In this document: one piece after another, positions 28,830-41,200 of the stretch | Layout: the number at the start of each line of letters is the position of its first letter | Numbering within the stretch: position 1 is the stretch's first letter | NCBI RefSeq assembly: GCF_902635505.1 | Contig: NC_045429.1 | Span: 464,211,359-464,275,358 of the forward strand | Length of the DNA stretch: 64,000 nucleotides | Source of the DNA: Sarcophilus harrisii | Taxonomy: Eukaryota; Chordata; Mammalia; Dasyuromorphia; Dasyuridae | Reading direction: 5' to 3' | The notes under the pieces: generated by a model | The model's database searches: none | Told to the model about the DNA's origin: nothing | Seen by the model: the letters and a program-made list of their open reading frames with translations, nothing else | Program-made: the position numbers and the translations under genes

Positions 28830-30391
28830 GAAGGTGTGAAAACTGAGAACGATCACATCAACCTGAAGGTAGCCGGGCAGGATGGGTCAGTGGTCCAGTT
28901 CAAAATTAAGCGTCACACACCTCTGAACAAATTAATGAAGGCCTATTGTGAGAGACAGGTACGGGGATGGAGGCCTGCTGGCCCCATGCTGCCATCGGCC
29001 CGGCCAGGGGGCCCCTCCCCACCCCCCAGAATGGGGCAGGGTCCCGGCCCAGCCAGTGCGAGGCTCAGTGGCGAGGGCCTAGGAGTGAGAGCGCTAGGAG
29101 CCTCTTCCCCACAAGGGCTGCGTCCCATGGCTCCGGTGGCCGCAAGGCCCAAAGGCTCAGCCCTGGGATGGAACGGGACGTTGTAGGAGAGGGACGGGGA
29201 AGGAGGCTGGGGAGGGCGGCCAGACCTCCTCCGGGAGGATCTGGTTTCCATTAGAGTGGAAACCAGCCTGGCTGCTCAGCCCTCGGCCCCTTCCTTTCCA
29301 GAACCAAAAGTGAAGTTTCCAGGAAGTCCCGGTTTGCCCCTTGCTCCAAAGGCGTTCAGGGTCGAGTTTTGCCAGAAAATTCCCACCTGGGTTTTCAGGA
29401 AAAAAGGAGGTTGAGTCCTGAGCCCAGATCCCTGCTGGGGTGTGACCCCGCCCCCTGCCCCAGGCCCAGAAGAGAGTGTAGGGGAAAGCAGCTTTCACTG
29501 CTTGGGGTCGGAGGCAGGCTCACCCTGCAGAGGAGCAGGGGCCCCGTGGTCCGCAGCCCTCCGTGCCCTCCCAGGGGCCCGGGATGTGCAGACTGTGTGG
29601 GCTGTCTCCTTCTCATGAATACAGATGGGCGCCGAGGGGCCATCAGGGAAGGGGTTGGCAGAGGCAGGAGATGGCTGGCCTTGGCTCCCCACCTTGTTGA
29701 CCTGGAGTCGTTTTGTGACATCCCTTCTGGAGAAAGGTCACGGTCAAGGTCACAGGGCCCCTCCATGGCAGATGGGGATTGCCCAGAGACGATGATCCTG
29801 TAAAGGGAGTGCGCTCTCGGGCGCTCTGGGCCGAGTCTGCCAAGGACGGTCAGGTCTGGGGGGGAAATGTCAGGCTGGCGATGGGGGCATCGGGCCCAGG
29901 GAAAGGGGTGCCAGCGAGAAGCCTTTGCGTGGCTGCCTCGTCACCCTCGGCAGGAGGAGGTCTGCTGGGGTGCAGTCCGGGCTGGTCCTGCCCGGTCCTG
30001 GTGCGGCCCCCTCAGCCTGTCCTCACGGCGGCGGTTTACGTTTCAGGGCTTGTCAATGAGACAGATTCGGTTCCGATTTGATGGACAACCAATCAATGAG
30101 ACGGACACCCCTGCACAGGTAGGAGCCTGGCCCCTTGCTTGCCATGTGCTTCTGCCCCTTGGGCTGGCCCCGGGAGGGGCCCCCTGTCATCAGGAAGCCT
30201 CCCTCTGCCTGGGCTTGCCCCTCACCGTCTCCTGCTTTTTGTCTGCTGGGGCCCATCCCTAGGCCCCCTGCCTGGCGGGCGGGGAGGGAGCCCGGCAGCT
30301 GAGCCGCCTTTCTTTTGTGCCCGAGCAGCTGGAGATGGAGGACGAAGACACGATTGACGTGTTCCAGCAGCAGACAGGGGGAGCGTGGTAG
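28830..30391 (+). CDS. SUMO3: SUMO3, exons 2-4 (exon 1 not found)
   Basis: A ubiquitin-like modifier of the SUMO2/3 group, conjugated to lysines after SENP proteases expose the C-terminal Gly-Gly. Exons: 28830-28958, 30047-30118, 30329-30391. They give 87 residues, from [16 protein letters not shown] to the stop. The single N in TENDH is the SUMO3 form (SUMO2 has TENNDH). VKTE is the sumoylation consensus that lets SUMO2/3 form chains. QQQTGG is the processing site. After GG only Ala-Trp precede TAG, whereas human SUMO3 has a longer tail and SUMO2 has Val-Tyr. Human MSEEKPK would be encoded by exon 1, expected upstream of 28,800. Introns interrupt the frame, so this is not a processed copy. 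Confidence 0.95.
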
Positions 30392-31110
30392 GCGCCGGGG
30401 CCGGGGCCGGGCCCTCCCGGCCCTTCCTCGGGAATTGTGGGATCCTTCCGCCCCTGCGGAGGACACGGATCCAGACTTGGCTCTCTCTGACCCGGCGGGC
30501 GTCGTCCTCGTGACTCGCGACGACCCTCGCGGGGACGCCACCACACCTCCAATTGGGCCCATGTGGAATGTTCTCTTTGCTGAAGTAAAAGATTCTTGCT
30601 TGTTTGTCTTCACTTTCCTTCCTTCTCTCCCCCCTTTGCTTTGGGGGCCCGGGTGCCGGCCCCCGCGCTTGGGATGCTTTCTGGGCTGAATCGTCTAATC
30701 ATGTAAATACTCCAGTCTAGTCATGGCAGGGGGAGGGCCGGCGGGTGGCCATCAGCCCCATCACGGCAAATCGCTGATCCATCGGCCAGGCCCCTCAGAG
30801 GAGGCCGGGGCCCTGCCCGGGTGCGCGGGCCGCTCCCCTGCCCCCAGCTGCCCCTCCCCGGGCAGCCCGGGGGACCGAGGTGGGCCCGGCCCAGCGTCCT
30901 GCGTGGGGCCCCTGGGGGGGGTCGTGTTGGCCCCGGCGGGCCCTGGGGGCCGTTCCCGTCTCGATGTGTCTCTGCTGGTGTGACCCTGCCTGCTAAAGGG
31001 GCTCTCTGTGGGCACTCGCGTCTGTGCTCGGGCCTGTCTCCTTTCTGATTTGTACGTCCTTTGTTGTCCTTTACTACTGTACACAGTAAATATAGTTTGG
31101 TACTCTGGCT
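30392..31110 (+). other. SUMO3: SUMO3 3' UTR (approximate end)
   Basis: GC-rich UTR that turns AT-richer near 31,050-31,105 (TTTACTACTGTACACAGTAAATATAGTTTGG), which resembles the end region of mammalian SUMO3 mRNAs. No AATAAA is present; AGTAAA variants occur at 30,583 and 31,085. The end is therefore uncertain. Confidence 0.5.
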
Positions 31111-31354
31111 CGTGGTTTGGTTCCCCGTCCCTCCCCCCTACCCCTGCCCCCCCTAGACAGGGCTTTGGGCAGGCCCCAGCCCGGGGAGAAGCCGGGGCCC
31201 ATTTCTTATCCCCAGTGAGGTCCGGGGGATTCCCAGGGAGATGAAGGGCCCCCGAGCAGTGCAGGAGAGGTCCCCTCCCCCCTCCGGCCACAGGGTCTCC
31301 CTCGGCCTGATCTGCAGGGCACTTGGGGCAGCTCAGGTGCCCGGAGGGCAGGAG

Positions 31355-31600
31355 CCCCCCCCCCGCCCCCCGCGGGCAGGGTCCCCCTCCCCCGCGGGCG
31401 GGTCCCCCCTCCCCCCCCCGGCGGGTCCCCCTCCACCCCCCCCCGCGGGCAGGGGTCCCCGCCCCCCGGGGGGAGTCCCCTCCACCCCGCCCCCGCGGGC
31501 AGGAGTCCCCCCTCCCCCCGCGGGCAGGAGTCCCCCCCTCCCCCCCCCCCGGCAGGAGTCCCCCCGCCCCCCCCCGCCCCCGCGGGCAGGAGTCCCCCCT
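31355..31600. repeat. C/G-rich minisatellite upstream of UBE2G2
   Basis: Around ten irregular copies of GCGGGCAGGAGTCCCCCCTCC-like units, 17-35 bp. C-runs of 5 to 10 suggest length instability and possible i-motif or quadruplex structure. Between SUMO3 and UBE2G2. Confidence 0.8.
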
Positions 31601-31899
31601 GCTGGCAGCTTTCCCTGGGCTGTGCAGCCCCAGGATGAGCCCATGTGGCCTCCTGCCGGTCTGGGGGTCCCCCCTGTGCAGGTGGAACGCCCCGCAGCCC
31701 CACGGCTCCTCCCCGGGCCGCCCTGTATCCCGGCTCTTTCCCCAGGTAGGAGGTCACGAACCCGGCGGCCCGGCTGGGGGCCAGGGGCCCCGGGCAGGCC
31801 CTTGGGGTTTTAGCTTGGCTGAAGTCACTGACAAGAGTAACCCCGTCCAGGGCCCTCCTCTGGAGACGTCGTGCCACGTGGCCACTGAGCCAATCACCT

Positions 31900-32233
31900 A
31901 CGCGCTCCCATGCAGCTGCTGCCGGGGACACTAGGGGGCGCCTCGCATTTGAGCGGCCCCCTTACGCTAAACTAGGCGCCACGCCCTCGTTCTGCCGGGT
32001 TCATTCCCTCCCTATATCTATAGTGTCCTCTTCCTGCGCATGCGTAAACTCTAGGTCGACGGCGCGGCGTCTGGGTGGGGACGCGCTCGCCTACGTAAAT
32101 ATGATGCGATGACGTGAACCCGGAAGAGATTGGGGCGGGGCCGCGTCGACTCGGAAGCGGTCGGCGGCGGGCCGGCAGGGCCGGCGCAGCAGCAGCAGGA
32201 GGAGGTAGAGAGAGCGGCGGCCGTCTGGCCAGG
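31900..32233 (+). promoter_or_regulatory. UBE2G2: UBE2G2 CpG-island promoter and 5' UTR
   Basis: TATA-less and CpG-rich. Visible sites: NRF1-type TGCGCATGCG at 32035-32044, CRE-like TGACGTGA at 32110-32117, ETS-type CCCGGAAGA at 32119-32127 and a GC box GGGGCGGGG at 32132-32140. Such a set is typical of housekeeping promoters. Start sites are not determined. Confidence 0.75.
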
Positions 32234-35200
32234 ATGGCGGGGACGGCGCTCAAGCGGCTTATGGCCGAGTACAAACGTGAGTACGGCCGGGCCGGGCGGG
32301 GAAACAGGCTCTGGCTAGTCGGCCGGGGGTGAGGATGGTGCGCCTGCGCGGGCGGTGCGATCCCGCCCCTCTGCGCCTGCGTGGGCAGCACAGCCTGGGC
32401 AAGGGCGCGGAGGCTGGACGCGGCAGGATTGTGGAGGGTTAGGGTTAGTGCGTCGGAAGGTGGGGGGGCGGGGCAGGGTCCGTCTGCACCAGCCCCAGAC
32501 TTGCAAGGCCGCTGAGCACCGCTTCGCGCCATCAGTCCCCGTGTCCCTTGGACAAAAGCTGAGGCGAAGTGGGGCCCCCGGCTCCCGGAGCTCGCCCTTC
32601 CCCCAGCTCCGAGGGCGGGAGAGCCGGGGCTGGCGTGTGAGGCCCGCGCTCTGGCCTGGTCCGTTTTAGCTCCAGCCCCGCCAGGACAACGACTGAGGAG
32701 ACTCCTCCTGCCCGGCTCTTTGGGCTACAGAGAAAGGCTGGAGAACTGGGGGGGCGGGCCCGGAGGAAGGGGCGGGGCCCGGGAGGGGCGGGGTCCCAAG
32801 GTGCCCCTACTTCTGAAGCCTGAGGTCTCTTGGAGAGAGGGTTTGGCCCGGGGCGGGGCCCGTGGCGGGGCGGGGCCAGGGGCGGGGCGGGGCGGCATGT
32901 GGGAGGGGTCCCAAGGTGCCCCTACTTCTGAAGCCTGAGGTCTCTTGGAGAGAGGGTTTGGCCCGGGGCGGGGCCCGGGGGGGCGGGGTCCCAAGGTGCC
33001 CCTACTTCTGAAGCCTGAGGTCTCTTGGAGAGAGGTTTTGGCCCAGGGCGGGGCCCGGAGGAAGGGGCGGGGCCTGGGTAGGGGCGGGGCAAGGCCACAT
33101 AGAGGGTCAGCCCCCCCACCCCTCCCTGCCAGCGTGTCCTGGCAGCCCCCAGGAGTGGCAGAGGAGGGGAGGGTGAGCATTCGCAGGGGGCGGTGGGGGA
33201 GGGGGGAGAAGCATTAATAGAGCGCTTGCTGTTTGCAGCGCTGCAGTAAAAGGAGGGGGCAGGCGAGGGGCCACCCAGGGGGGGGGTCTCCCGGTGGGAG
33301 ATGGGGGGGAGGCTTCTGAGGGACTCCGAGAAAGGCTCCTGCTGCTATCGAAGTCTGAAATCGCCACTGGGAAGGATGCAGGCAAGATATCGGCAAGGGG
33401 AGGGGCCTAATCATGGCCCATTTCGGGAGCCTCAACTTTGGCTGGGACCCAGCGCTCCCGCACCCCTGGGGCCCTCTCCAAGGTGCCCCCCACCAGAGGG
33501 CCCCCAAGGGGGCCCCATTGCACAGGGGCCCCAGGCGTGCTCTCCGGTAATTCTAGAAGCAGGGAATGCACCTCAGTTTGGGGCTCCTGGGCTGGGGCTA
33601 ACAAGTCAGTCCCCCCCTCTCCCTCCCCAGCCTGCTCTTGGTGCAAGGAAAGAAGGAAGCCCTCGCCCCCTGGAGCCTCCAGTGGCTCTGGGAGGTTTCA
33701 GGCCGGCCCACAGGAGGTGGTCCATAAAGCCCAGGGAACAGGGTCATTTCTCAGTATGTGACTTGTGTGGGTTCTCTGGCACTTTGGCTCCTTTTTGCGT
33801 GAGAGTATCTGGAACCAAAGGGGCCACTTCAGACAAGAAGATGGTCACCTCCCTGATTGGGGAGATCCCCTTCCCAGACACCGGTCCGTGGGGACCCTCG
33901 GATCGTCTTCAGAACAATTCCTGCTTAGCCCCAATTTCCCCCCTTTCTCACCTGTGGCGAAACGTATCTCTGCTTGTGATTTGGGAACGGGTGAGGTTTT
34001 AGTCCCAGAGCCGGTCTCCCTGACTCCAAGCCCATCTCTAGTGGCTGCTCTCTTCATTTCCAGCTTTGGTTTTGTTTTTGATTAAAAATGGACAATTTTA
34101 ATATTCAGAACTTTACCCAGAGAGAGTAAATTTGTGTGAAAACTCCATCCCGGTGGAATCTTGGGTCCTCTGATCCCGAGAACATGCCGTGGCAGAGATG
34201 CCAAGGCCGGTGGGGGCCCCAGAAGTGCTGGGACCCCGAGGGGCCCTCAGAGAGCTCCTTCTTTCAGACCCCGTCTTCCCGAGAGCAGGCCGGGCCTCTG
34301 CTGTCCAGGGGCCACCCTCGGGCAGCGAAGTGTCCAGAGCCCAAGGACGTGGCTTGGGCTCCTTCCTCTGATGGGCGAGCAGGGGCCACCCAGACCCCAG
34401 GCTGGTCCTGGGGATCCGAGGTCCTCGGGCCGTGGGTGAGGGCAAGGTCCTGTGCTTGGGGCCGCCAGAGCCTCGTGTCCTGTCCCCGTGCCCACACCTG
34501 TGGCCCAAGAGACCCCCTCTCTCTCCCTGGTTTGTGGTTTGTGTGTTTCTTGTTGGGGCACAGACTGCAGCCGGGGGGCTCGGCCTCGGCCTGTACCTGC
34601 CTCGGTCTCCTGGCACATCTGCCTGATTCAGGCAGGAGGGGAGCCTTCCCCTAGCTCCAGATAGCTTCATTGTCTCCTGCATGCCGGGCACGGACCGGGG
34701 GAGAGCGGCCGCCCTCAGGAAGTCCGAGGGTCCCGAGTGTCTGCAGGCCCAGACCGCTGGCCCAAGGGCTGGCTCTGAGGTGGTGCAGAAGGCCGAGGGG
34801 GGCCCCACCTAGGGGACCCTCCCCACCTCCCCAGCCTTGCTTTTGCTCAGAGAGGTCACTGAGCTGTTGGGCTCTGGGAGTCTGGCTGCAGGCCTGGCCG
34901 GAGGGGCGGCTCGAAAGGTCATTTCACCAGCTCAGGAGAAACTCTCTTGAATTGCTGATTTAATGCTGACCTCCTGGGGTCAGGTCTGGTTTTGACCATG
35001 CCCCAAACCCACCCCAAGGGCTTCTCCGAAAGACCCCAATGTCTCAGAGACGGGGTGGAGAGTTTCCTGCTAGTGATCCGTGCTTGGCCAGCAGGGGGTG
35101 CTGTGGAATGGAGCCTGGGCTCCTGAGGCCCCGCACCCTCTGCCTCCTCTGGCCTTCCTGGCTCTGGGGCATTCCCAGTCCCGACCTGGTCTTCGTGGGG

Positions 35201-38200
35201 AAGCTGCAGGGTCACCGGCTGCTTGGCTGAGATGTCAGCAGCCCCCCACGCCTGGGCCCAGGACTCCCTGCTGCCCTTGCCCTACTTTGGCAGCTGTGCT
35301 CCGGGCAGTGAGGCAGAGTGGGCATCGAGGGTCTGTCGTGGCGCTTGTGCAGAGTGCGCCCCTGCACCAAGGGCAGGACAGCCGCCCACCTGAGAGCAGC
35401 CCCGAGTCCCTCTTAAGCCTCCTTTAAATCAGCGAGGGACGGCGGGAGGAGAAGGGAGCTGGGGCTGCTGGGCAGTCTGGCCGTGATCCCGCCCGCTGCT
35501 GCTCACTCTGTCTCCAGTAGTGACTCCTTACCCGACCGCTGAGAGTTTTCGAGCCTCTGTGGAGCACCGAGGGGCGCTTGCCCCCGAGGCCTTGGGAGTG
35601 GGGTTGCCAGGGTGGCCCAGAGCCCGCCCGCAGATGCTTTTGTTCTTTCCCAATTCCCCGGGAAGGCAGCTTTCCTCCTCCAGGGGCTTCTCTGCAGTTC
35701 TTCTGCACACGGGTTCTCTCCCCTCTCCCCCCCAAAGGTTCTGGGGAAGCACTGCTGGGCCGGCGCTGCCCACTGAGGGTCCTGCCACTGTCTGTCTTGG
35801 CCACCCCCTCCCCTTGCAGAGGTCCTCTTCTCTGTGGCTCACCTTGCCTGAGTGACATCTCCTCCCCTCCCCAACATCGGGCATCCCGCCAGCTTGGGGG
35901 TGGCAGTGACTGTCTGTCTGGATGACCCTCAAAGCCGCCTTCCCTGCCCCCGAGTCTCCCTGCTGGCTGTCCAGTGGGTGTCTGAAGCGGTGCCTTCCCA
36001 AACCAAGCTCGGGCTCTCCCACGCCCTTCTGTCCCTGCCCTCCCCCTGGACCTTTTTCTCTTGAGGGCACCCCCCTCCCCTCCCCCGCAGTGTCATCTGG
36101 GACTCCTTGTTCCAGAATGGCCCCAAGGCCTGGCAGGTCCACCTCGGCAGCCCTTCTCCCAGCGCTGCTTCCTGCCTCTCCAGGATTCTTACAGCGCGCA
36201 GCCTCCTGGCCGGTCTACCCACAAGCCCCTCCATCTCTCGGCTCTGGCCGTCCCTCAGACACTCTCCCTCCTCTTCCTCGTCACCTGCTGAGCTCCCTGG
36301 CTTCCTTTTCGCCCCACCCAGCACCCTCCCTCCTCCTGGGCCTGTGTCTCAAAAAGGGAAAGGGACCCACGCGTGCACAAGTGTCTGTAGGGCCGTTTTC
36401 GCAGTGGCAGGAACTGAGCGGCCGCCCGTCAGTGGGAGAACGGCTGGACGCGCTGTGGTTTGTGACTGCTGTGGGACACTATTGTTCTGTAAGAAACGGC
36501 CGGAGAGACTGGCAGGAGCTGGCACTGAGGGAAGGGAGCAGGACCAGGGGGTCCTTGTACTTTCACACTACGACTGTACGAGGACGTATCTGACGTATGT
36601 GGTGCTCTTCGACCCTGGGGTGATGGAGGCCAGTCCCAGTGACCTTGTGATGGAGAGAGCCATCAGCACCCAGGGAGGCCTGGGGGAACTCGTGTGGATC
36701 GCAGCACAGCATTCACACTCCCTCGGTTGTTGTTCGCTTGGATTTTCTTTTCTTTTGTTTTTGATCTGATTTTTCTTGTGCAGTAAGAGAATCATACAGA
36801 TGCTTGCACATGTTGGATTTAACATATGTTGGCTTGCTTGCCATCTGGGGGAAGGGGTGGGGGAAGGAGGGGAAGATCTGAGACACAAGGCGCGGCCTTG
36901 ATGTTGTCAAATTATCCATGCATGTCTTTTGAGAATAAAAAGCTTTATTTAAAAAAAAAAAAAAAGAATATAAGTCCCTTGAGAACAGGGACTGGCTTCC
37001 TTAGCACTCCAGGTGTACAGTAGATGCTTAATTAATGCTGGCTGACTGGCTGAGTGACGGGGCACCCTCCCCTCCCCCAATGAGAGTGATTCCCCAGGGT
37101 TTGGGCTGGCTCTCTCTTGAGGGGCTTAATTACTGCTTCTACGAGCTGATGCTCAGCCCTTTATGTCCAGCACCACCAGCTGTATAGTGGAGAGAGCTTT
37201 CATCAGACACCCTCTGTGTGCCAGGCTGTGCGCTGAGCGCCGAGACTCCAGATACTTGGAAGGGGAGGGGGCCGGGAGCGTGGGCACACACAGCCCTTCC
37301 ACGGCGCAGTTCTCTCATCGCCCTACCCCCCAGCGTCCTTGTGTCCCCTGCCCTGCATGGCCCCCCAGGCTGCCCTCCAGGCGGACTGGCCTTCCCTCTG
37401 CCCGGTTGTACTTGCTCCTGTCTGAGTCTCAGAAGCACCTCGCCAGAACCGGCCACGCTGGCCTATGGGACCGGGGGTTAGACGCCGCAGTCCCGGGCAC
37501 AGTGTGTTTGAAAGGCCCGAAACTACCTGGGGAGGTCAGTAGGCCTCAGATGACACCCCTTCACCCCCTGGAAGCCCTTTTGGGGGGCCTGGATCTCCCG
37601 GAGGTGCTGCTGCCTGGGCGGCTCCCCTGGGGCGCACCTGGGCGGCCATCGCAGTGAGTGACCGCATTTTTCTTGGTCTTTTTGTAGAACTGACGCTGAA
37701 TCCTCCGGAGGGCATTGTAGCAGGTAAGACCCCCAAGACCCTCTCCTTGCCCACGGTTGCCCCACCTCGGAGCGGCCGGAAGCCCTAAGTGGGGTCTCCC
37801 TCCTTCTCTTGCAGGGCCCATGAATGAAGAGAACTTTTTTGAGTGGGAAGCCTTGATCATGTGAGTTAACCTGGGGCCTCTGACCTCCTTTTTAGTGACT
37901 GGGCTGGGAGGGGGAGTCCGGGAAAGGGAAGCCCCGGCTCCTTAAAGGAGAGACGGCATCAGGCTGAGCTTCTGCCTCCTGCCCCGGCTTCCTCCATTTC
38001 ATGCTGTGTCTCCGACCCTGATTCCCCCTCCCCCCCCCCCACATGATCTTCACCATCCTCCTCCTGGGGCTGGGTCCTCCTCTTCCTCACCATCCCCCCT
38101 TCTTCTTGCCAAGACAGCCTCATTCCCCTCCCCCCCGCTGCGCGCTTTTCCAGATCCCCCTGTAGCTTCAGCCTCCCTTCTCCCTGCTGCCTCCCTCTTA

Positions 38201-41200
38201 GCAAGCCTGTCTACACCTGGTGCCTCCATGTCCCCAGGTTCTGAGCCCTCTCTGGAGTCTCGCAGGAGCAGCCGGGTCCCCTCCTCGCTCAGGCCCGCCA
38301 CTGGGCAATGGCAGGAGCCCCCCATGACTGGCCCTTCTCCCCAACCCCCCTCAGGAACCCCCCTTCCAGGACCCAGGGGACTCTTCTGGGCTAGCCTGGC
38401 TCCTGGACTGCTTGCTGGCAGGGCTGGAAGGCTCTCCCCGGCCTCCCCTTCTGCTCTAGAGAGTTGGGAGATAAGCCCCGAGGGCAAGGGGAGGCCCGGC
38501 TCCACGCTCGGCTTGGATGCCAAACTAGCTTGGCTGGGGGGGGGGGGGGCCTGGGGGGCGGCAAGCGGCCCAAACTGACCCCACCCTAGAGGATGGGCCA
38601 AGGGAGCGGCCCGGCCTGCTCCGACTTCTCAAAATGCCCCAAACTCTGTGAGACTTTGTGTCTGGAAGCTCTTGGGGTGTTATGTGATTCTGCCCGCCAA
38701 GAGGACTTTTAAAGGGGACCAGGGGGGTCAGCAGCACTGGAGGCTGCAGCCGGGTCGGGGTAATGAGCATCTGCTGATGGCTGAAGGTGAGGGCATCTCT
38801 GCCAGCCTGGGTTTCGGAGGCAAGACCCTTCTGGACCTCCCAGGGTCCGCCCTGCCAGAGTTGCCGCAGACGGTTGTTGAGGAGCACCCGGGCCTGGGGC
38901 TGTCTGCAGGGACCATCCTTCACCCACAGGCACCCCAGTGCCTGTCTCCCTGCGCCAGGTCCCGAAGACTCAGAGACGAGAAGGAAACCCTGGGCAGAGT
39001 CTGCAGGGCCCACAAGCTGGAAGCCCCTGCAGAGCCGTCATCCCTGGGGCCTCAGTGAGCTCCACCTAAAGTCCCTCATCTAGATTATGAAGAGAATTGC
39101 CTAGGCATTCCATGTCTTTCATTCTTGTGTGGGATGCTCTTCTTCCTCACCTCTGTCTTTGAATCTTTGGCTCTGTTCAAGCATTGATTACTATTTAAGG
39201 CTTTTCCCTTCCCCAGTGGGCAAGGCTGCCTCGTCCTCCCCATCCTCCCCATCCTCCCCCTCCTGCCTGCCCTGCCCCCTCCTCCCCGTCCTCCCCCTCC
39301 TGCCTGCCCTGCCCCGTCTTCCCCATCCTGCCCCCTCGAGTGCCAAACTTTCTTGTGTTCGACACCTTTAGTTCCACTTGGATTTGGTGGTTTTCGTGCA
39401 CAAAACGGGTGCACGTCTCCTGTTTTGGAAGGTCAGCTCCTTGGGCCTGGACTGGGTCCGGGTGCAGAAATGGGGCTTGAGAGAGTCCTGCCCCCTGACC
39501 TTGGGGAGGAGAGAAGGGGGGAAGCTCAGGATTGAGGAGGGTCCGCGTTGAGAAGAGCACTTCCAGGAGTCGCTTCCAGCCTAGAGGAGGGCAGAGGGAG
39601 GAGTCCAGAAGACGCAGGAAGAAGATGGGACTGGGTGGAGGGCAGCGGGGCTTGGTGGTGGCTGAGGGGGCCGGGGGTTGGTGAGAAGGGCCTGGAGGGT
39701 ACTGCTGGTGCGCCCAGCCTCCCCCGTTTGTAACCTACTCTGGCTCGGGGGGGTGGGGTGGGGGGGCACTGGCCTTGCTGACCCGGGTCAGTCCCGGGCT
39801 ACTTCACAGGAAGTCTTGTGAGAGTTGGGCGGTTAGGGAGGCCTTGGACAGCAAGGAGATCCGAGCCGTCGGCGCTCAGAGAGTCAGGCCATTCGCCAGA
39901 AGGCCGAGCACTGAAGCGTCGGTACCTCGGCCGTGGTGTTCTCTTCTTTTCTATAATATGATGGTTCTCTCTGGGAGCAGGTTTCTTGGGGAGCTCTTCT
40001 AGAGGCAGCCTTAGTTTCAGTTCAAATCAATAATCACCTCAAATGCAGCCAGGGATTTAAGTACGGTCTTTTACTGTCTCTTCCAGAATAGCCCAGTTAG
40101 CTTTCTTTGGTTCTGAGAGCTCTCGTTGCTAGTCTTTTGCCTCTACCAGCTTCTGCCTCCAGCTCAACTCCGACTCCTGGCAATCTTCCGAACTCACTGA
40201 CTTCTGGCTTTCAGTCTTTTTCAACTGACTTCTCCTGACTGAGCTCAGCTCTTTTTATGCCCTTTTAGAGGTGTAAACTCAAAGACTGGCTCCTCCTCCC
40301 AGAGTGGGATTATGGGAGGTGAGAATTCACAAAGTTACAAAGTTAACTGTGTATCTCCTGTACTTGTGAACTCCCATGTGTGAGCTCTAATGTGGAAACT
40401 CTTAAAGGTGTAAACCTTAAACATTGTTTCTATCATCTCTAATGACTTAACACTAGGATTCTGACGCTCGGCCACCCAGCGAGAAGGTGGGACCGGCTGG
40501 GGGTGTTGGCAGAGGGGGAGCAGCAGAAGTGAGTGCGGGCAGACTTGAGGAGCCGACGGAGGGAGAAGGGCCCGGTGGGCTAGGGTCACGGGTCACCAAG
40601 GGGAAGCACTGGCCACGGGAAGCTTTTCTCTGACATCACAGGCTTAGGTCGGATCCTCCTCCCTGCTCTGTGGAGTCTGAGGTTTTGGGGGAACGTTATA
40701 TTTGCATTCCATTTGTAATTGATTTGTGAAGCTGGGTGGGGGGGAGGATGGAGACAGAGACAGAGAGATGCAGAGGCAAAGGGAGAGACAACAGAGAGCG
40801 AGACATGAGAGAGAACAGACAGAGAGTGAGAGAGCCACAGATGAGAGAGTGCCTTCCCTCCCCCCCTTTTCTCTCTCCCCTTCTCTCCCTTTCCCCTGCC
40901 CCCCACCCCCGATCCTGCCCCTCAGCTCCTGGGGCTCGGTTACCATCCCTGAGCAGAGGGGTCCTCCCTGTGTGCAGAGATCCAGCCTCTCCGGCTTCTG
41001 TCCCCCATCTCCAGGTCCCAGGCCATCTTCCACCCTGCACCCTCCTCCTAGTGATCAACTCCCCACCCTCGGGCCCCTCCATCCCTGCCTCGCTTGCCCC
41101 CTCAGTTGCCAAGTCTCATTCCTGTGATGCTCCCTCCCTTCTCCCAGCCCCCATCTTAGTCTAGGCCCCCATTCCCTCTCGGTTCTTTTATTTGGATCTC

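Noticed and set aside
32437-32450. TTAGGG-like words (GGGTTAGGGTTAG), possible interstitial telomere repeat
   Set aside because: Only two units; expected by chance in GC-rich DNA.
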